DNA of 64,000 nucleotides from Aporrectodea caliginosa. Lineage: Eukaryota; Annelida; Clitellata; Crassiclitellata; Lumbricidae. A model generated the notes under the pieces. That model saw nothing but the letters and a program-made list of their open reading frames with translations, had not been told where the DNA came from and did not search any database. The position numbers and the translations under genes were made by a program. Shown here in pieces: positions 26,501-39,255 of this stretch (within the stretch, counting starts at the first letter, position 1; each line of letters begins with the position of its first letter). Location: NCBI GenBank assembly GCA_020284085.1, contig JACEVL010000467.1, positions 62,001 to 126,000 on the forward strand, in the 5' to 3' direction.

Positions 26501-29500
26501 GGGCAGTGACCGGTTGACCTCTCCCAGTGAACCAGTGTTAAACAAATTATGACACAAGAATGTGGTTTCCAAATTTATTTCAGAGAACGTATCATGTTAC
26601 AATCTCTCTACCACACAGTACTTGATATGCCTTCCAAAAGCAGCACTATTAGGAAGTGTAAATGTAAGGTAACTTCTCAGCACCTAATAACAGAACATAA
26701 CAGGTTATGTAATTGTAATTATAGTGTAATTTATAACTTCTATCGCACCAGTTTATTTAATGCACAAGGGTTCAACCGATGGCACACCAAATCCAAGCCA
26801 TAAGCAGATTAATACCCAGAATATCAGTCCATAGCATTGAGAGGCAGCCTATTATTATTATTATTATTATTAATAATATAATGAAACAGAAATCTCTGCG
26901 CGTGCATGTATCTGTGCGTGCGGTTACGCTGTTTGCCTGTTGAGCTGTTTTCGCCTTCATTGCCTGAGACAATATGGCTTACGTCATTCTACGTCATAGC
27001 AATAAACATTAACAGACGTCGTCATAGCAACGCGCGATAATGCACAGGACGACGTGGATCCTTCTTCATGTCTATAAGGGAATGGGGAGAGGAAGGGGCG
27101 AGTCAGCCACACACGAACGTCCAGAGAGACGTGCTGGAGGGAGGGACGGACGTTGAAGGAGGTACGGACGGCAGGGACGGACGGCACAGAAGTACGGAAG
27201 GGAGGAGGGAGGGAGGGAGAAAACTTACGTCGTTCATAGCACAAGAAGACGCATTTCTTGACATTTTCAAATTGTTTTTAGCCGTCTTAGGACGGGAAAG
27301 CATCTAGTTATTAAATAAATTTGTAACGCGCGCAAGGTCACACCGAAATGTGAATCTGAGGCGCGGATAGTCAGCCTATGGAGGATGAGGCGTTTGAAAG
27401 GTAAGTCTTAAGTTGAGAATGAAATTACGTAAGTGACTGAGCAGAATGAACAGATGCAGGGAGAGAGCGTTAAAAAATCTAGATCCAGCAAGCAAAACAC
27501 TCATTCACCAAGAACATTTCTAGTTTTGGGTATCACCGGATGAAAACAATCAGATGACCTCATTGAATAATGGTAAGTCTGGAGAATAAGAACTGATTTT
27601 AAGTATTGTGGCTGGCTTAAGCTCAGTGTGTCATTGACTATGATCCCAATTTGAAATAAATCGTTTGCTGAACAGGAAGCCAATGCAAGGATTTAGACAC
27701 AATGTGAACTATTTAGAGATGTAAAATGAACATTGACGTTAAACTGTTCTGAATTTAAATTTAATTTAGTTGGAGTGCAAGTATTTATAACAACAACTGC
27801 TTAACCTTTCTTCAGGTATGCTTCACTTGCTGAACCACTCCAGGTGCGAAAAGACACCCTAAATGATGCTCTGTTGTTCCAATTGTTTCGTCGTGACGTC
27901 GAAGATGAGCTGTCATGGATCGATGAGAAACGTGCGGTTGCTATGTCAAAAGATCTCGGTGGAAATCTGATGGCAGTTGTGAATCTGCAGAAGCAACATG
28001 AGGTGCTTGCAAAAACCTTTATTCTCTGTGTATCCTGGCTCCGAATGCCATTGGATGCCTTTATGTATGTATGTATGTATGTATGTATGTATGTATGTAT
28101 GAGCACTTGTTATAGCACCCCTTCAAGATTTCTACTCAGAGGCGCTCCCGACTACAGCGCGGACACTGTATCGGAGTTTCACGCCGAAGCGCATGAGCAA
28201 TTGCGAGTGAAGGACTTGCCCAGGGTCCCTACGCGGCGGTTTGAGGTGGATTCGAACCGCAACCCTCCGGCTGCAAGGCACCGAACATACCCCTACACCA
28301 ATCGTTGCATACAATATAATGCATGTGCACTTGTCAGATGCAAATGAAGGCTATTTAATAAATTAATTAATTAAAAATTATTTAGGCAGTCATGTTTGAA
28401 TCGCTTCTGAGAACAGGTGAATGGAGGGACTGTATAGGGAGACTGAGAGCTCTGTTGCTTGATGATGAGCAAAGGCCTTGGAATAAGCTGAAAAGAAATA
28501 CAACCGTGAAGTTTGGCATTTCCTATCAACTGTAATCTGGTGTTGATTAGAATAGCTTTACTTATATCACAAGTAATCATAATTATGATCTCTATAGTCT
28601 ATATTTCTACAGCAGCCAAAGAAAGGTGATTCGTGCTCCTTGAGGAAAGATAAATGTATATGGCAACAATTACTTAAGCAATCTTTAGGGAAATTCCTGA
28701 AATGATTTGTGCTATCTGCCCATGAACCAGTCATAGAAGGAGTTTTTAAGACGGCAGAGGACTTGACTTCGAAGCGACATCCAGCGACTGACGACATCAG
28801 GCAGTACGTTGCTCAGCTAATTGCTAATCTGTGGACAAAACGAAACAAAAACAGCTAGGTACTGAACTTAAATGTTTGTAAACAAGCTGCGGCCATGTCA
28901 ACTTGTGTCAGAATAAACGAATATTATTATTATTATTATTAGGTTTTGGAGAACGAAGTAGCTGCCCATGAACCAGTCATAGAAGGAGTTTTTAAGACGG
29001 CAGAGGACTTGACTTCGAAGCGACATCCAGCGACAGACGACATCAGGCAGTACGTTGCTCAGCTGGAGGAAACTCACGATGAACTGAAGTTGGTCACGGC
29101 TGAACGAAAATCCAAGCTACAGGATTCATATGAATCACAAACGGTGAGTTGTATTTAAAGTTCATTCTATTTAGTGGTGGTAACAGTGGTGGTAATGGTG
29201 GTGCTAATAATGGTAATGGTGGTGGTGGTAACGGTGGTTGTGGTAATAACAATGATGGTGGTGCTAATGGTGGTGGTAATAACAGTGAAGTAGTGGTAAG
29301 GGTAGTGTTGGTGGTATGGATGGTGGTAGTAATGGTGGTGGTGGTAATATTGGTGATAATTATGGTTGTAATAACATTGTAGATGGTAGTAACGGTGGTG
29401 TTAGTAACGGTGGTAGTGGTGGTAGCAATGGCAGTAATGGGGTCGTGGCAATGGTGGTGGTAATAACAGTGATGCTGGTGGTAAGGTGGTGGTGGTGGTG

Positions 29501-32500
29501 CTAATGGTTATAACAGCAGAGTTTATAGTGTTGAGGCATCTGACGTGGTAAAATGTGATTTTTCACTGCTATCCAGTTCTTCTTTGAATCCATGGAAGCT
29601 GAGACTTGGATGAATGAGAAGAAGTTGCAACTTCTGAGCAAAGACTACGGAAAAGATGGTGATGCTACATCAGTGAGTAGTAGTCAGGCAACTCTTTACC
29701 ATGAAATTTATTGTCGGAGTAATGCTTCTTTTAACTTAATCAAAGCTCAAGGAACTAGAAGCTACTTCCTGTTGCTTCTCTGTTATCACTATACATGTAA
29801 CATGAGTTGCAAATTATGGTAATTTTTTCCTAAATGACCACAGATGTTCATATTAACTAAATCGTATATTCATTTATTGAGCACTTGCCAACATACCGTA
29901 GCCAGTTACAAAGAAAGAAATGTCTAAGAAAAATAATTAAATCGGTCATAGTCAGATAGGGGGGTGGAGCATGTTTGAGTTGCTGTATAGTACTCGGGAA
30001 ATGTAGTGCTGATAAGCTTTATCCAGGTAACCCCAAGCTATGCTGGCTTTAGGTTTTCATATGTACTTACCCCAAGTACATTCGTGCATGCATATACATT
30101 GAATTAATATGACTGTCTTCTCTGCACGTTCTTCTCGCCCTCTTCGTACCTCGGTCACGAACCTCATTAACCCAGCATCGGGCTTTCGCTGCAGTGGGTC
30201 CATCAATATGGAATGACCTTCCCCCTGCAATTCGTAGCAGGATTCTGGAGGGGATTTCACTGGCATCTCTTCGCTGCTTAAAGACCTTTCTCTTTTCTCG
30301 GGCCTGTCACGCTGAGAGCGCTTCTGAATAGCTCTGCTGTGAGAAGCGCTTTACAAATGTTCAGATTAGATTAGATTAGATTAGATTAGAATGTTCAGAT
30401 TAGAGTTACCTGTCATAATAATAATAATAATAATTACCATAATTTATATGGCACAGTAACACGGCCATGCCGTTACAAGGGCGATGGCTATTTAGGTGAT
30501 CTAAACAAGTGTGAGTTTAGGTAGGCAGAAAATGTATGTTATGCAGAAAATGTATGTCAAGCAGTCAATTGATAATATCATCATCATCATCATCAGGATC
30601 CATGGGCCGAAAGCCCGTAGGTGTCCAATGCAAATTTCGTCATCCGTTTCCATAATCCTCTGTCTTGCGCAAAAATTGATAATATGCTGTGTTAATTATG
30701 ATTATGATGAGGCTGATGATGGTGATGTTGTCTTAGGCGATGCTGAAGAAACTCGATGTTTTGGATCTGAACATCACCAACTTCAACAACTCTGTTTCGA
30801 AGCTGGGCACTTTGAGTCGAGAACTCATTTCTCGCACTCACTACGACAGGAAGAATGTGATGGAACAGCAGGCAGCAACCGAGTCCAAATATCACGAGCT
30901 GAGGAAGCTGGCTGAGGCAAGACGTCAGAAACTGATGGAGTCCAAGAAACTGTTCGAATTCTACCGTGAGGGTGATGTCGTTGCAAGGTGGATTAAGGAA
31001 CAGGAAGCAATTGCAGCTTCTGAAGATTATGGCCGTGATCTGGATCATGTTCAGGTTTAATAAGAATTGATCATCAGAATTGATCTCAGATCATGGTTCA
31101 TGTTATCGTTACTATCATTATCATTATTGTTACTATCATTATTGCAACGTGCGTGTTGAAATGCCCCTGTTAAAACTTCTGTTTATTCTCTTCGTCCCAG
31201 GATTGATCGCATAATTCGTCCCGCTGATAGCTTGATGTGAAAAACCTATATCACGAGGATGACATATAAGGCTTGAATAGGATAGAATGGCTAATTTAGA
31301 TTATTGTTATTTCTATGATGTGTGTACACCAAAATGCTGTTAGCAATTGGTTTATTAAAGGATATTCTTTCTTACTTACTTACGGTACTTTGTTGTTGCA
31401 TACGCAAGGTATAAAAGATCCCTCTGGATTTGGAAAGTGTTGTTTTTGCATGGCCAGTATCATGATAGTGCTTCAAAGGTAGTACCTGCCTCAATTAAGT
31501 TCTGCCTCTGCCCAAGTTATATTAAAGTCACTAAGAACAGAAAGTTCATCAATAAGTCAACAGTGCTCGGGGACCTCATAGGCGTAGCTACCTGGAGGCA
31601 CGAGGAGGCAGTTCTGCCTCTGCCATACTGGAAGTTGACCAATGACCCCAATAACCAGACTTTTGCCAATGGTCTATGAAGTTGCCTCCTCTTGAATTTA
31701 TGTCTGGCTGCGCTCCTGACCTAGATGATTCATTACTCGCAGCTTGTATATTATTTATTATGTGACATCAACTGAGCACGATAAACGATTGGTTAGAGCA
31801 CTCACTGTAACAGGGTGAGCATGGGTTTGAGCCTCCCTGAGTCAGTTACTGTATAGGGACCTTGAACAAGTTCACTCACAATTACCTGGCACCATTGATT
31901 GATGCTTCGTCATTAGGTAGTGGCGCTTAGTAAATGTATAATAATAATAATAATCACAATAATAATGTTTTAGATGCTTCAGCAAAAGTTTAATGACTTC
32001 ATCCACGACTTAACGGTTTGCGAAGAGAAGGTGAAGCACTTGAATGTGGCTGCAACCAGCCTGACATCTAGTGGCCACAGCGAGAGTCGAGCTATTAAAG
32101 ATCGCCTTGAGCTGATCAGCCGCATGTGGACCAATGTAAACGATCTGACTCAGTCCCGGCTGAAGGTTTGCTTTGTTGCTGTTCTTTTATGCATGTCCAT
32201 CAATATTTGAACTATTATATCTTCCTCAGCTATTTGAAGTTTTAACTGATTCAGTATCATCACCTTGCCTTTCTCATTTGTGCTGTCAATTCGATTGATC
32301 TGATCTAATCTTGTGACTTCTATAGCACCATTATCATAATGCCCAAGACATCAGTGAGGTTCTTGGAAGACGCTATATAAATGGTCATCATACACATACA
32401 TACATCAGTCCAATGGTTGCTCTGAGTAAAATCATAATCAGAAATCATCATCCATTGGAGAAACCAAGATAAAATCTGATTTATCAGAAAAACCTGAAGC

Positions 32501-35500
32501 ATGCTGCAGTGGGTATGCAGTATGAAAGAGATGAGTCTTAACTTTAGTTAGAGCTGAATGACATAAAAGAACTGACAACTAAATTTGGCAGCGAATTAAA
32601 CAAATGCCTAAGAGTCGGATGCTGTTCAGCTGCAAGTCACAGCACCCATTGATCGAGTGCAGTATCTCTTTCTATGAAGAGCGACTGGAATGGAAGGTTA
32701 GCTAAAATGTAGCACTTTGTGAACTGTAAGGTAACTGAAAGGCATCATTGATGAGGTTCTCTTGAAGTGGCGCTATATAAATTTTCAATTGCATATTACA
32801 AACAAAATAGCAGTCTATCATCATCATCAATGGAGCATTGCCATTTCCATGACCCTACCGATCGTCCACATCTTGAGTTTGTATCCAGTAGTTCAGCAAA
32901 CAGAGAGCTGCCTCTTTTCTCATGGTCTGATTGGTATTTAGAGGCTCCTTGGCTGGGTGCAACTATCTCCAAATGCTTTTCATTTTCAAACAACTGTTTA
33001 AGTTTTTTATAGAACACTTGCAACATGCCATTTTGTCCGTGACATTTTGTTTCATGATATTTTGTCTCCTGACATTTTGTCAGGGAACCCGTGGCTGAAC
33101 AGCATTTCAGTTTTGAAGTTTCTTATATCCTTCCTTCATTTCGATTACAGTTAAGTACAGTAATTGTCTAGAGTCCTTATGTCAGTGAATATTAAGTAAC
33201 GTAATAAGTTTAATTTAGAGAAGCAGGACAGTGAGAGCATGCATGGCAGAAGAATTTAGAAAGTAAAAATAATACAGTAAGGGATTGTCTAGACCACATT
33301 TCGTAAGGAATACATTATAGTTGTGAGGACTGAAATTTTCAAAATATTCAGATTGCAAATGATTTAGTGCATTATAGAAGTGCATGCCATGTATTGTACA
33401 TTGTGTTAATTATACCAAATTCTGTTTGTAGCGTTTGGCTGCTGCAAAAGACGTGCACTTGTACATTCGTGAAGTGAACAACACAACCGAATGGATTGAA
33501 GAGAAGAAGTTGGCTTTGACAACGGACAACTACGGCCACGACGTGGAATCTGTCCATGCGCTCTTAGCCAAACATGATGTCTTCGAGGTTTGACACTAAA
33601 TTTGGGGTCTTCATTCCTGACTGTGTTACCTGATCCAACGTAATAACTTCTACAGCGCTGGTATTGCACTGCATAAAGCGTGAATGTAAATGCTTGTGTT
33701 TTTCTATAGCAACTAATAATAATAATAATGACAATTTATATGGTCCATAACCCAGCCATACCATGTATTTACAAGGTTTGCCTCACAAAACAACTAACAG
33801 CAGGCAGGATTAGCCATGGGCTGAAGGGTGCATTCTGTCACTTTACCACTGCTGCCCATTTGAATGGGTACTATGCTAGTTTAAGTTCTCGTTTACAGAT
33901 CATGCAAACCTGAGGCTTAAACCGCTGAAATAATTCACAGTCTGTTTGTGAACTGGTATCATCCCACACAGAGGCGCCTTGACCAATGTAGCTCAACACA
34001 ATATTTCCTATCTGTTACCTGTAACAAGTTGCGACCTGTCAGCTTGGTGTTGTGAATAAACGAAATTGATTGATTGAGCTAACTGGGCCAGGCATCATAA
34101 GTTGTCTATCAATGGTCTGTTCAAGTGAAATCAATGTAAATAATCCTAATCCGTAGAAGTATGGTGAAAATAGATAGGGTCAGTATCAGTTTATGTCTGA
34201 ATTTGTGTTATAACGAATCACTGTATGACGAGTTGCCTCTCATGTAACTCCAGACTAACTGGTAAAGTCCAGGGGAGAAGTGGTAGAAGATAGGTCAATA
34301 TCATCATAGTTAAGATGACTTGATGAGCAGTTGTGTTGAAGAGGAGCCAGTTGGTTAAGCACGTGCTTTCTAGTGCAAACCGTGCTAAAATCGAGCCATT
34401 GTTTTACTATAATGAATGATCACAACTGAGATAGTGGCATTATAGTAAAAACATGCGCAATGTTCTGCACTGGCTTCCTGCCTCGCAGCGCATCTCTTAC
34501 AGGATAGCAGCCTTAGTTTGGCGGTGCCTTGCTGGCTGTGCTCCATCATACCTATCTGACCTCTGTCGTCCTGTCTCTGACCTAGCCCCCGTCGGGCTCG
34601 GCGATCCTCGGCCAAGGGAGAGCTCCTTGTCCCCCGGGCCCGTTTATGTCTCAAGCAGCGCCGAGCCTTTTCGGTTGTTGGACCCTCAACCTGGAATGGG
34701 CTCCCACTTGAGCTGCGCTTGATGCCTCACAGCAATTTGCCTGCTTACTGCCGCCTTCTCAAGTCTTCTCTGTTTAGCCGTGGCTGGGCTGGGAGCGCCT
34801 CTGAGTAGGTTCCTTGAAGGGGCGCTATATAAATGCTCGGAATGAATGAATGAATGAATGAATGAATTATGAATGTTGTTTCATACATAAATAAACTGTA
34901 ATCGTAAACTTCAAATTTCTATAGCTCCACTCGGAAGCTAAGCACAGGGCACCAGCTTATTCACAAGCACTTCTTGTACATTTACAAAGTACAAAGCACA
35001 TTTCAGCTTATCAGAATATTTAGACAGTAGTTAAGTGCTGTCTGTCATCGCACATTATATTGTTACAAATATGTTTGTCCAACTTTTTTTCAGTTTACCC
35101 ATAATTATTTTTGAATTCCTGTTGCATTGAAAGTCTATAGTTTTTTAATTGTTGTTGTTATTAGAGAGACCTGGCAGCCATCAAAGAGAAAGTTGAATTT
35201 TTGTCATCAACTCCTAGAAATCTGACCCGATCGTTTCCTGATGCCGAAAATCAAGTACGGTTGAGTCGATCCGCAATGATGACGGCTTGGCTAAAACTTC
35301 TTGAGACGTCTGGTGAACACAATACCCGACTTAAGCAGTCGCTAGTGGCTCAGCTCTACTTGGATGACTATGAAGTTCATCGGTTGGTTCATTATATGTC
35401 TCTCTTTAATTATTTGTTTTTATTACCCAGTTTATGTTAGCACCTTTGATATACACGAGAAACTCATTATAATGTTGTCCTTGGAGGCCATATCATACAT

Positions 35501-38500
35501 AACCATCTAATAACGAGTTCGTGTTATAACGAGTTTGATTTCTGTAGCTTAACTAATTTGAGAAGCGATGTCCCTATGTCAGATTCTGTGTTATAATGAC
35601 TTTGGTATCATATCACTTAACACTTTAACGACAAGCTGCATTGGTTTCCCAGTCATATTTAGTACATGCTTGTCATTAAAGTGTTAAGTCAGATTTGTGC
35701 ATTTGTTACTGTACAACTGTATTTGATACTGCTCTCCTTCAGAAGTACTCACATGACCATATGATAGAACATCAATGGCGCTGACAAATTGTGAGTGAAG
35801 GACTTGCTCAAGGTCCCTACACATTAACTATCTCAGGTAGGCTCGAACCTGTACTCTGTGCTGCAGGTCTAGTGGTCCAACTAATCAGCGACCATTCCCC
35901 ACATTGGCCAAGTTTCAGCATTGTTTCACGTCAGCCAGGTTGTATCAGTGTATTGTGTTCGACTGTTAGACTATTGTTATATTTTACAGTAGGGCCAGAT
36001 TTTGGCTATGGTTTGTTTGTATAAGACTGACTGTGACATTGATTGTCATAGCGCTTGGTGTAACGAGATGCAGGCCCGAGTGACAGCAGATGAGCTGGCG
36101 AAGGATGTTCCGAGTGCAGAGAATCTTGTGAAGCGACACAGAGAGAACAAAACGGAAATTGATGTGAAGGAGAAAGAGATCTCTCGCTTCATCAGTAAAG
36201 GGAAAGGTCTTGTCGATCAACAGAATATCATGTCTCATGAGGTCAGTTGAGTTGTTTACAAATGGAAAGTTCCTTTCAGTTAATGCACACTGTACAAACA
36301 TCTCAGCGCTGCACCTACACAGCACCTGGATGACGAGATTATTCCAGCTTAAGGAGAACCATTCTTCTGAGAAATATGTTTTTCATATTTCTGGCTGCAA
36401 CTAGTACTACTTTTTCAAATTTTCAGTAATTTACTGGCACTTACATTTTGTTTCTTAGACTGTAGTGGTATTTGTAAACTCCAAATTTCTAAGCGTTATT
36501 CTAAAGCTAGGCGCAAAGCACCAGCATATATATATGAGCGCTGCTTTGTATCAGAGGGGTTGTTCAGAGAGTGATGTCCGGGTCTGGTTGCCAGAGAGAC
36601 CAGGAAGAGGAGGCAGAGCTGGAAGGCAGAGGATCGGATCGATTGTGGTAGGTATTCTTAGAGGCGAGACTTCAATTTGGAGTGGCAGTATTGATGGAGG
36701 AACTGAGAATATGTGGAATTCATAGGAAAGTTCATTCCAGAGTTGAGGTGCAGTGCGGGATATGGATAGATTATGCATTTGAGTTTCATATATTTGTGAA
36801 GCACCATTTACAGATTTACATTTACATTCTAGTCCTTCCAGTTGTAGATGCTGTGACATAATTAACATAAAGTGTAGATATCTTAAGATGTTTCAACATG
36901 GCCCCATTAGCAGGCAGTCCATTAACACATGGTCACAGTGGCTTTAGCCTTTGATGTCTGCATATTAACGGGTCTCCACTGTACAAAGTCAACCTCTGCT
37001 TTTTATCAGACACAACTAACTTTGGGTCGATTTGAGTATTCAATTTTGTGGCAAGAGCCGCATTATTTTTCTTGTAAATAATTGTTTTCCTTGATTTCTT
37101 GAAGATCCAGAGTAAAGTTAGTCATCTGAATCAACTTCTCGCATCTCTTCTCGATACATGGAAACGAAGAAAAATAATCTACGACCAGAATCTGGATCTA
37201 GAAGTAGGTTAACATTGGTTTTACAAAGTGACAACCATTGCATTATTATTTTTATGTGTCTCATTTACACATAATAAGAGATAAATACTCTTAAAATATA
37301 TAAAGTAATTATAATTTTAATAGGTTCAGGGAAGAATTTATTTTTGAAATGTTTTATAGATGTGGCAAATTAATTCAGCATCACTATCATCATTGTCATC
37401 ATTGTCATCATCAATCTAACATTCAAACATACTGACATTCAAATTTTATTTTAGTCTTGGAACTCAGTCCAGCTGAATTTCTGTCCTTAAGTTTGCGGAT
37501 TATGTGGAAGAAAGGTGGTTTTGTGAGACTGGAGTTTGCCTTCAGTTGTTTGACTTATAAAACAGCAGTTTGTATAAGCTTGTTTTGTATGTTGCATTGT
37601 CTATAGAATCTGAAGCTGGAGATGGCTAACCTGGATGTCTGGATCGAAGACAAGAGACCATTTGTACAGAATGAAGACGTTGGAGATTCCATTGACTCAG
37701 TGGAGGAACTGCTTAAGAAACACAATGACTTTGAGAAGATGGTCCATGCACAGGAAAGCCGCTTCAATGCCATCTTGCGACTAACTCTGGTATTTACTAC
37801 TAATAAATATTATCTGTTTTACTGCTACTACTACAGCCACTACTACTACTGATACTACTACTAATACTACTATCATTTCAACAGCTGGTAATGTGTTTAT
37901 TGAAGGTTGTTGTGCATCAAATCAATCATTAACATATAATATGTACATATCTAATGCTATTCAGTATGAGTTAATTCTTGCTTGATTATGCTCTGACTTA
38001 TTATAAATACTGGTACTAAGGCAACTTTTTTTATAAATACTAGTTTTAATTGTGATTTGCATAAAGCATTTCCTGCATGTGAGTTTCCTTTTTGCAAATG
38101 GCAGTGATTTAAACAGATATTTCTTATTCCATATTGAAGGAAGCATGCTGGAGATTATTTGAATGTAATAATTTCATAATTTTGCAGTTGGAGCAGGCGT
38201 TTTTGGATCAAAGGAAACGCGAGGAAGAGTTGAAACTTCTTGAACAGAGGAGGGGAGAGGAAGAAATCATGGAGAGGAAAAGGAAACGAGAACAAGAAAG
38301 GATTCTTGAAGTATTAAGCCTATATTTTTTGTGCCCTTTAAATTACTCGACCAATTTAATCATTGTCATTGTTTTAATTGTCAGTGTCATCATCATTGTC
38401 ATTATCATCATCATATTACCAGCACCACCACCATTGTCAGTGAAGTTTCCAAACAGTTTATGCATGTTTGTTCTTTATTTAATTATAAGTTTGTTAAAGT

Positions 38501-39222
38501 TTGAATAAATTCTTAAAGAAGATGTGCTTATTATAGAATTTACAAACTATGTATTAGTAAATTAAATAAGTATAATTAAATAATTATATCAGTTCTGCTA
38601 GGGCAAAGAAAGAAGACTCGAGGAAGAAAGAATACTTATTTTGTGTAATTTATTTTTAATTAGGGAATAAAGAATAAAGAATTTCCCAGCATACTTTTGT
38701 GTGTAATTTATTTTTAATTAGGGAATAAAGACTCAAGAATTTCCCAGCATACTTATTTTGTGTAATTTATGTTTAATCAGGGAATAAAGACTAAAGAATT
38801 TCCCAGCATACTGATTTTGTGTAATTTATGTTTAATCAGGGAATAAAGACTAAAGAATTTCCCAGCATACTTATTTTGTGTCATTTATTTTTAAGGAAAG
38901 AAGACTCGAGGAAGAAAGAAGGAAAGCTGAAGAATTCAGAAACAGTGCAAATCTGAACAATAGCGAAGACGTTGACATGTAGGCCAGCAGTTTCTTATAT
39001 AGATCTCGTTTTTATAGTTTTATGATCTTTCTGGCTCAAATACTACTTACAACAAATTTGTTGATTATGTTCCTCAATATTTAATTTATCATCATTTTGG
39101 ACCTGATTTACTGTGACTTATAATTTAGTTCTCATGAGAAGTCCCTTAAACTAACCCTGAGAATGAAGTGTTGATGACTTCATTTCTTTAACCTTGGCTT
39201 AGTATTATTATTATTATTATTA

Positions 39223-39255
<33 letters not shown>

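Noticed and set aside
27068..27307. A 79-residue frame in the CpG-rich block followed by AATAAA
   Set aside because: Made mostly of GGGACGG/GGGAGGG repeats, not recognised as a protein, open on both strands by composition.
29149..29504. Gly/Asn-rich open frames that could look like a glycine-rich protein
   Set aside because: They are GGT/AAT triplet repeat in an intron; an in-frame stop separates them from the spectrin exon.
33030..33095. Recurring GACATTTTGTC motifs suggesting a transposon end
   Set aside because: Several short copies are visible but no second end or target duplication was found, so no element is called.
38601..38660. An alternative exon from the copied exon edge at 38608
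   Set aside because: The copy has only 25 bases of exon, and reading on meets a stop within the array; no good donor was found.
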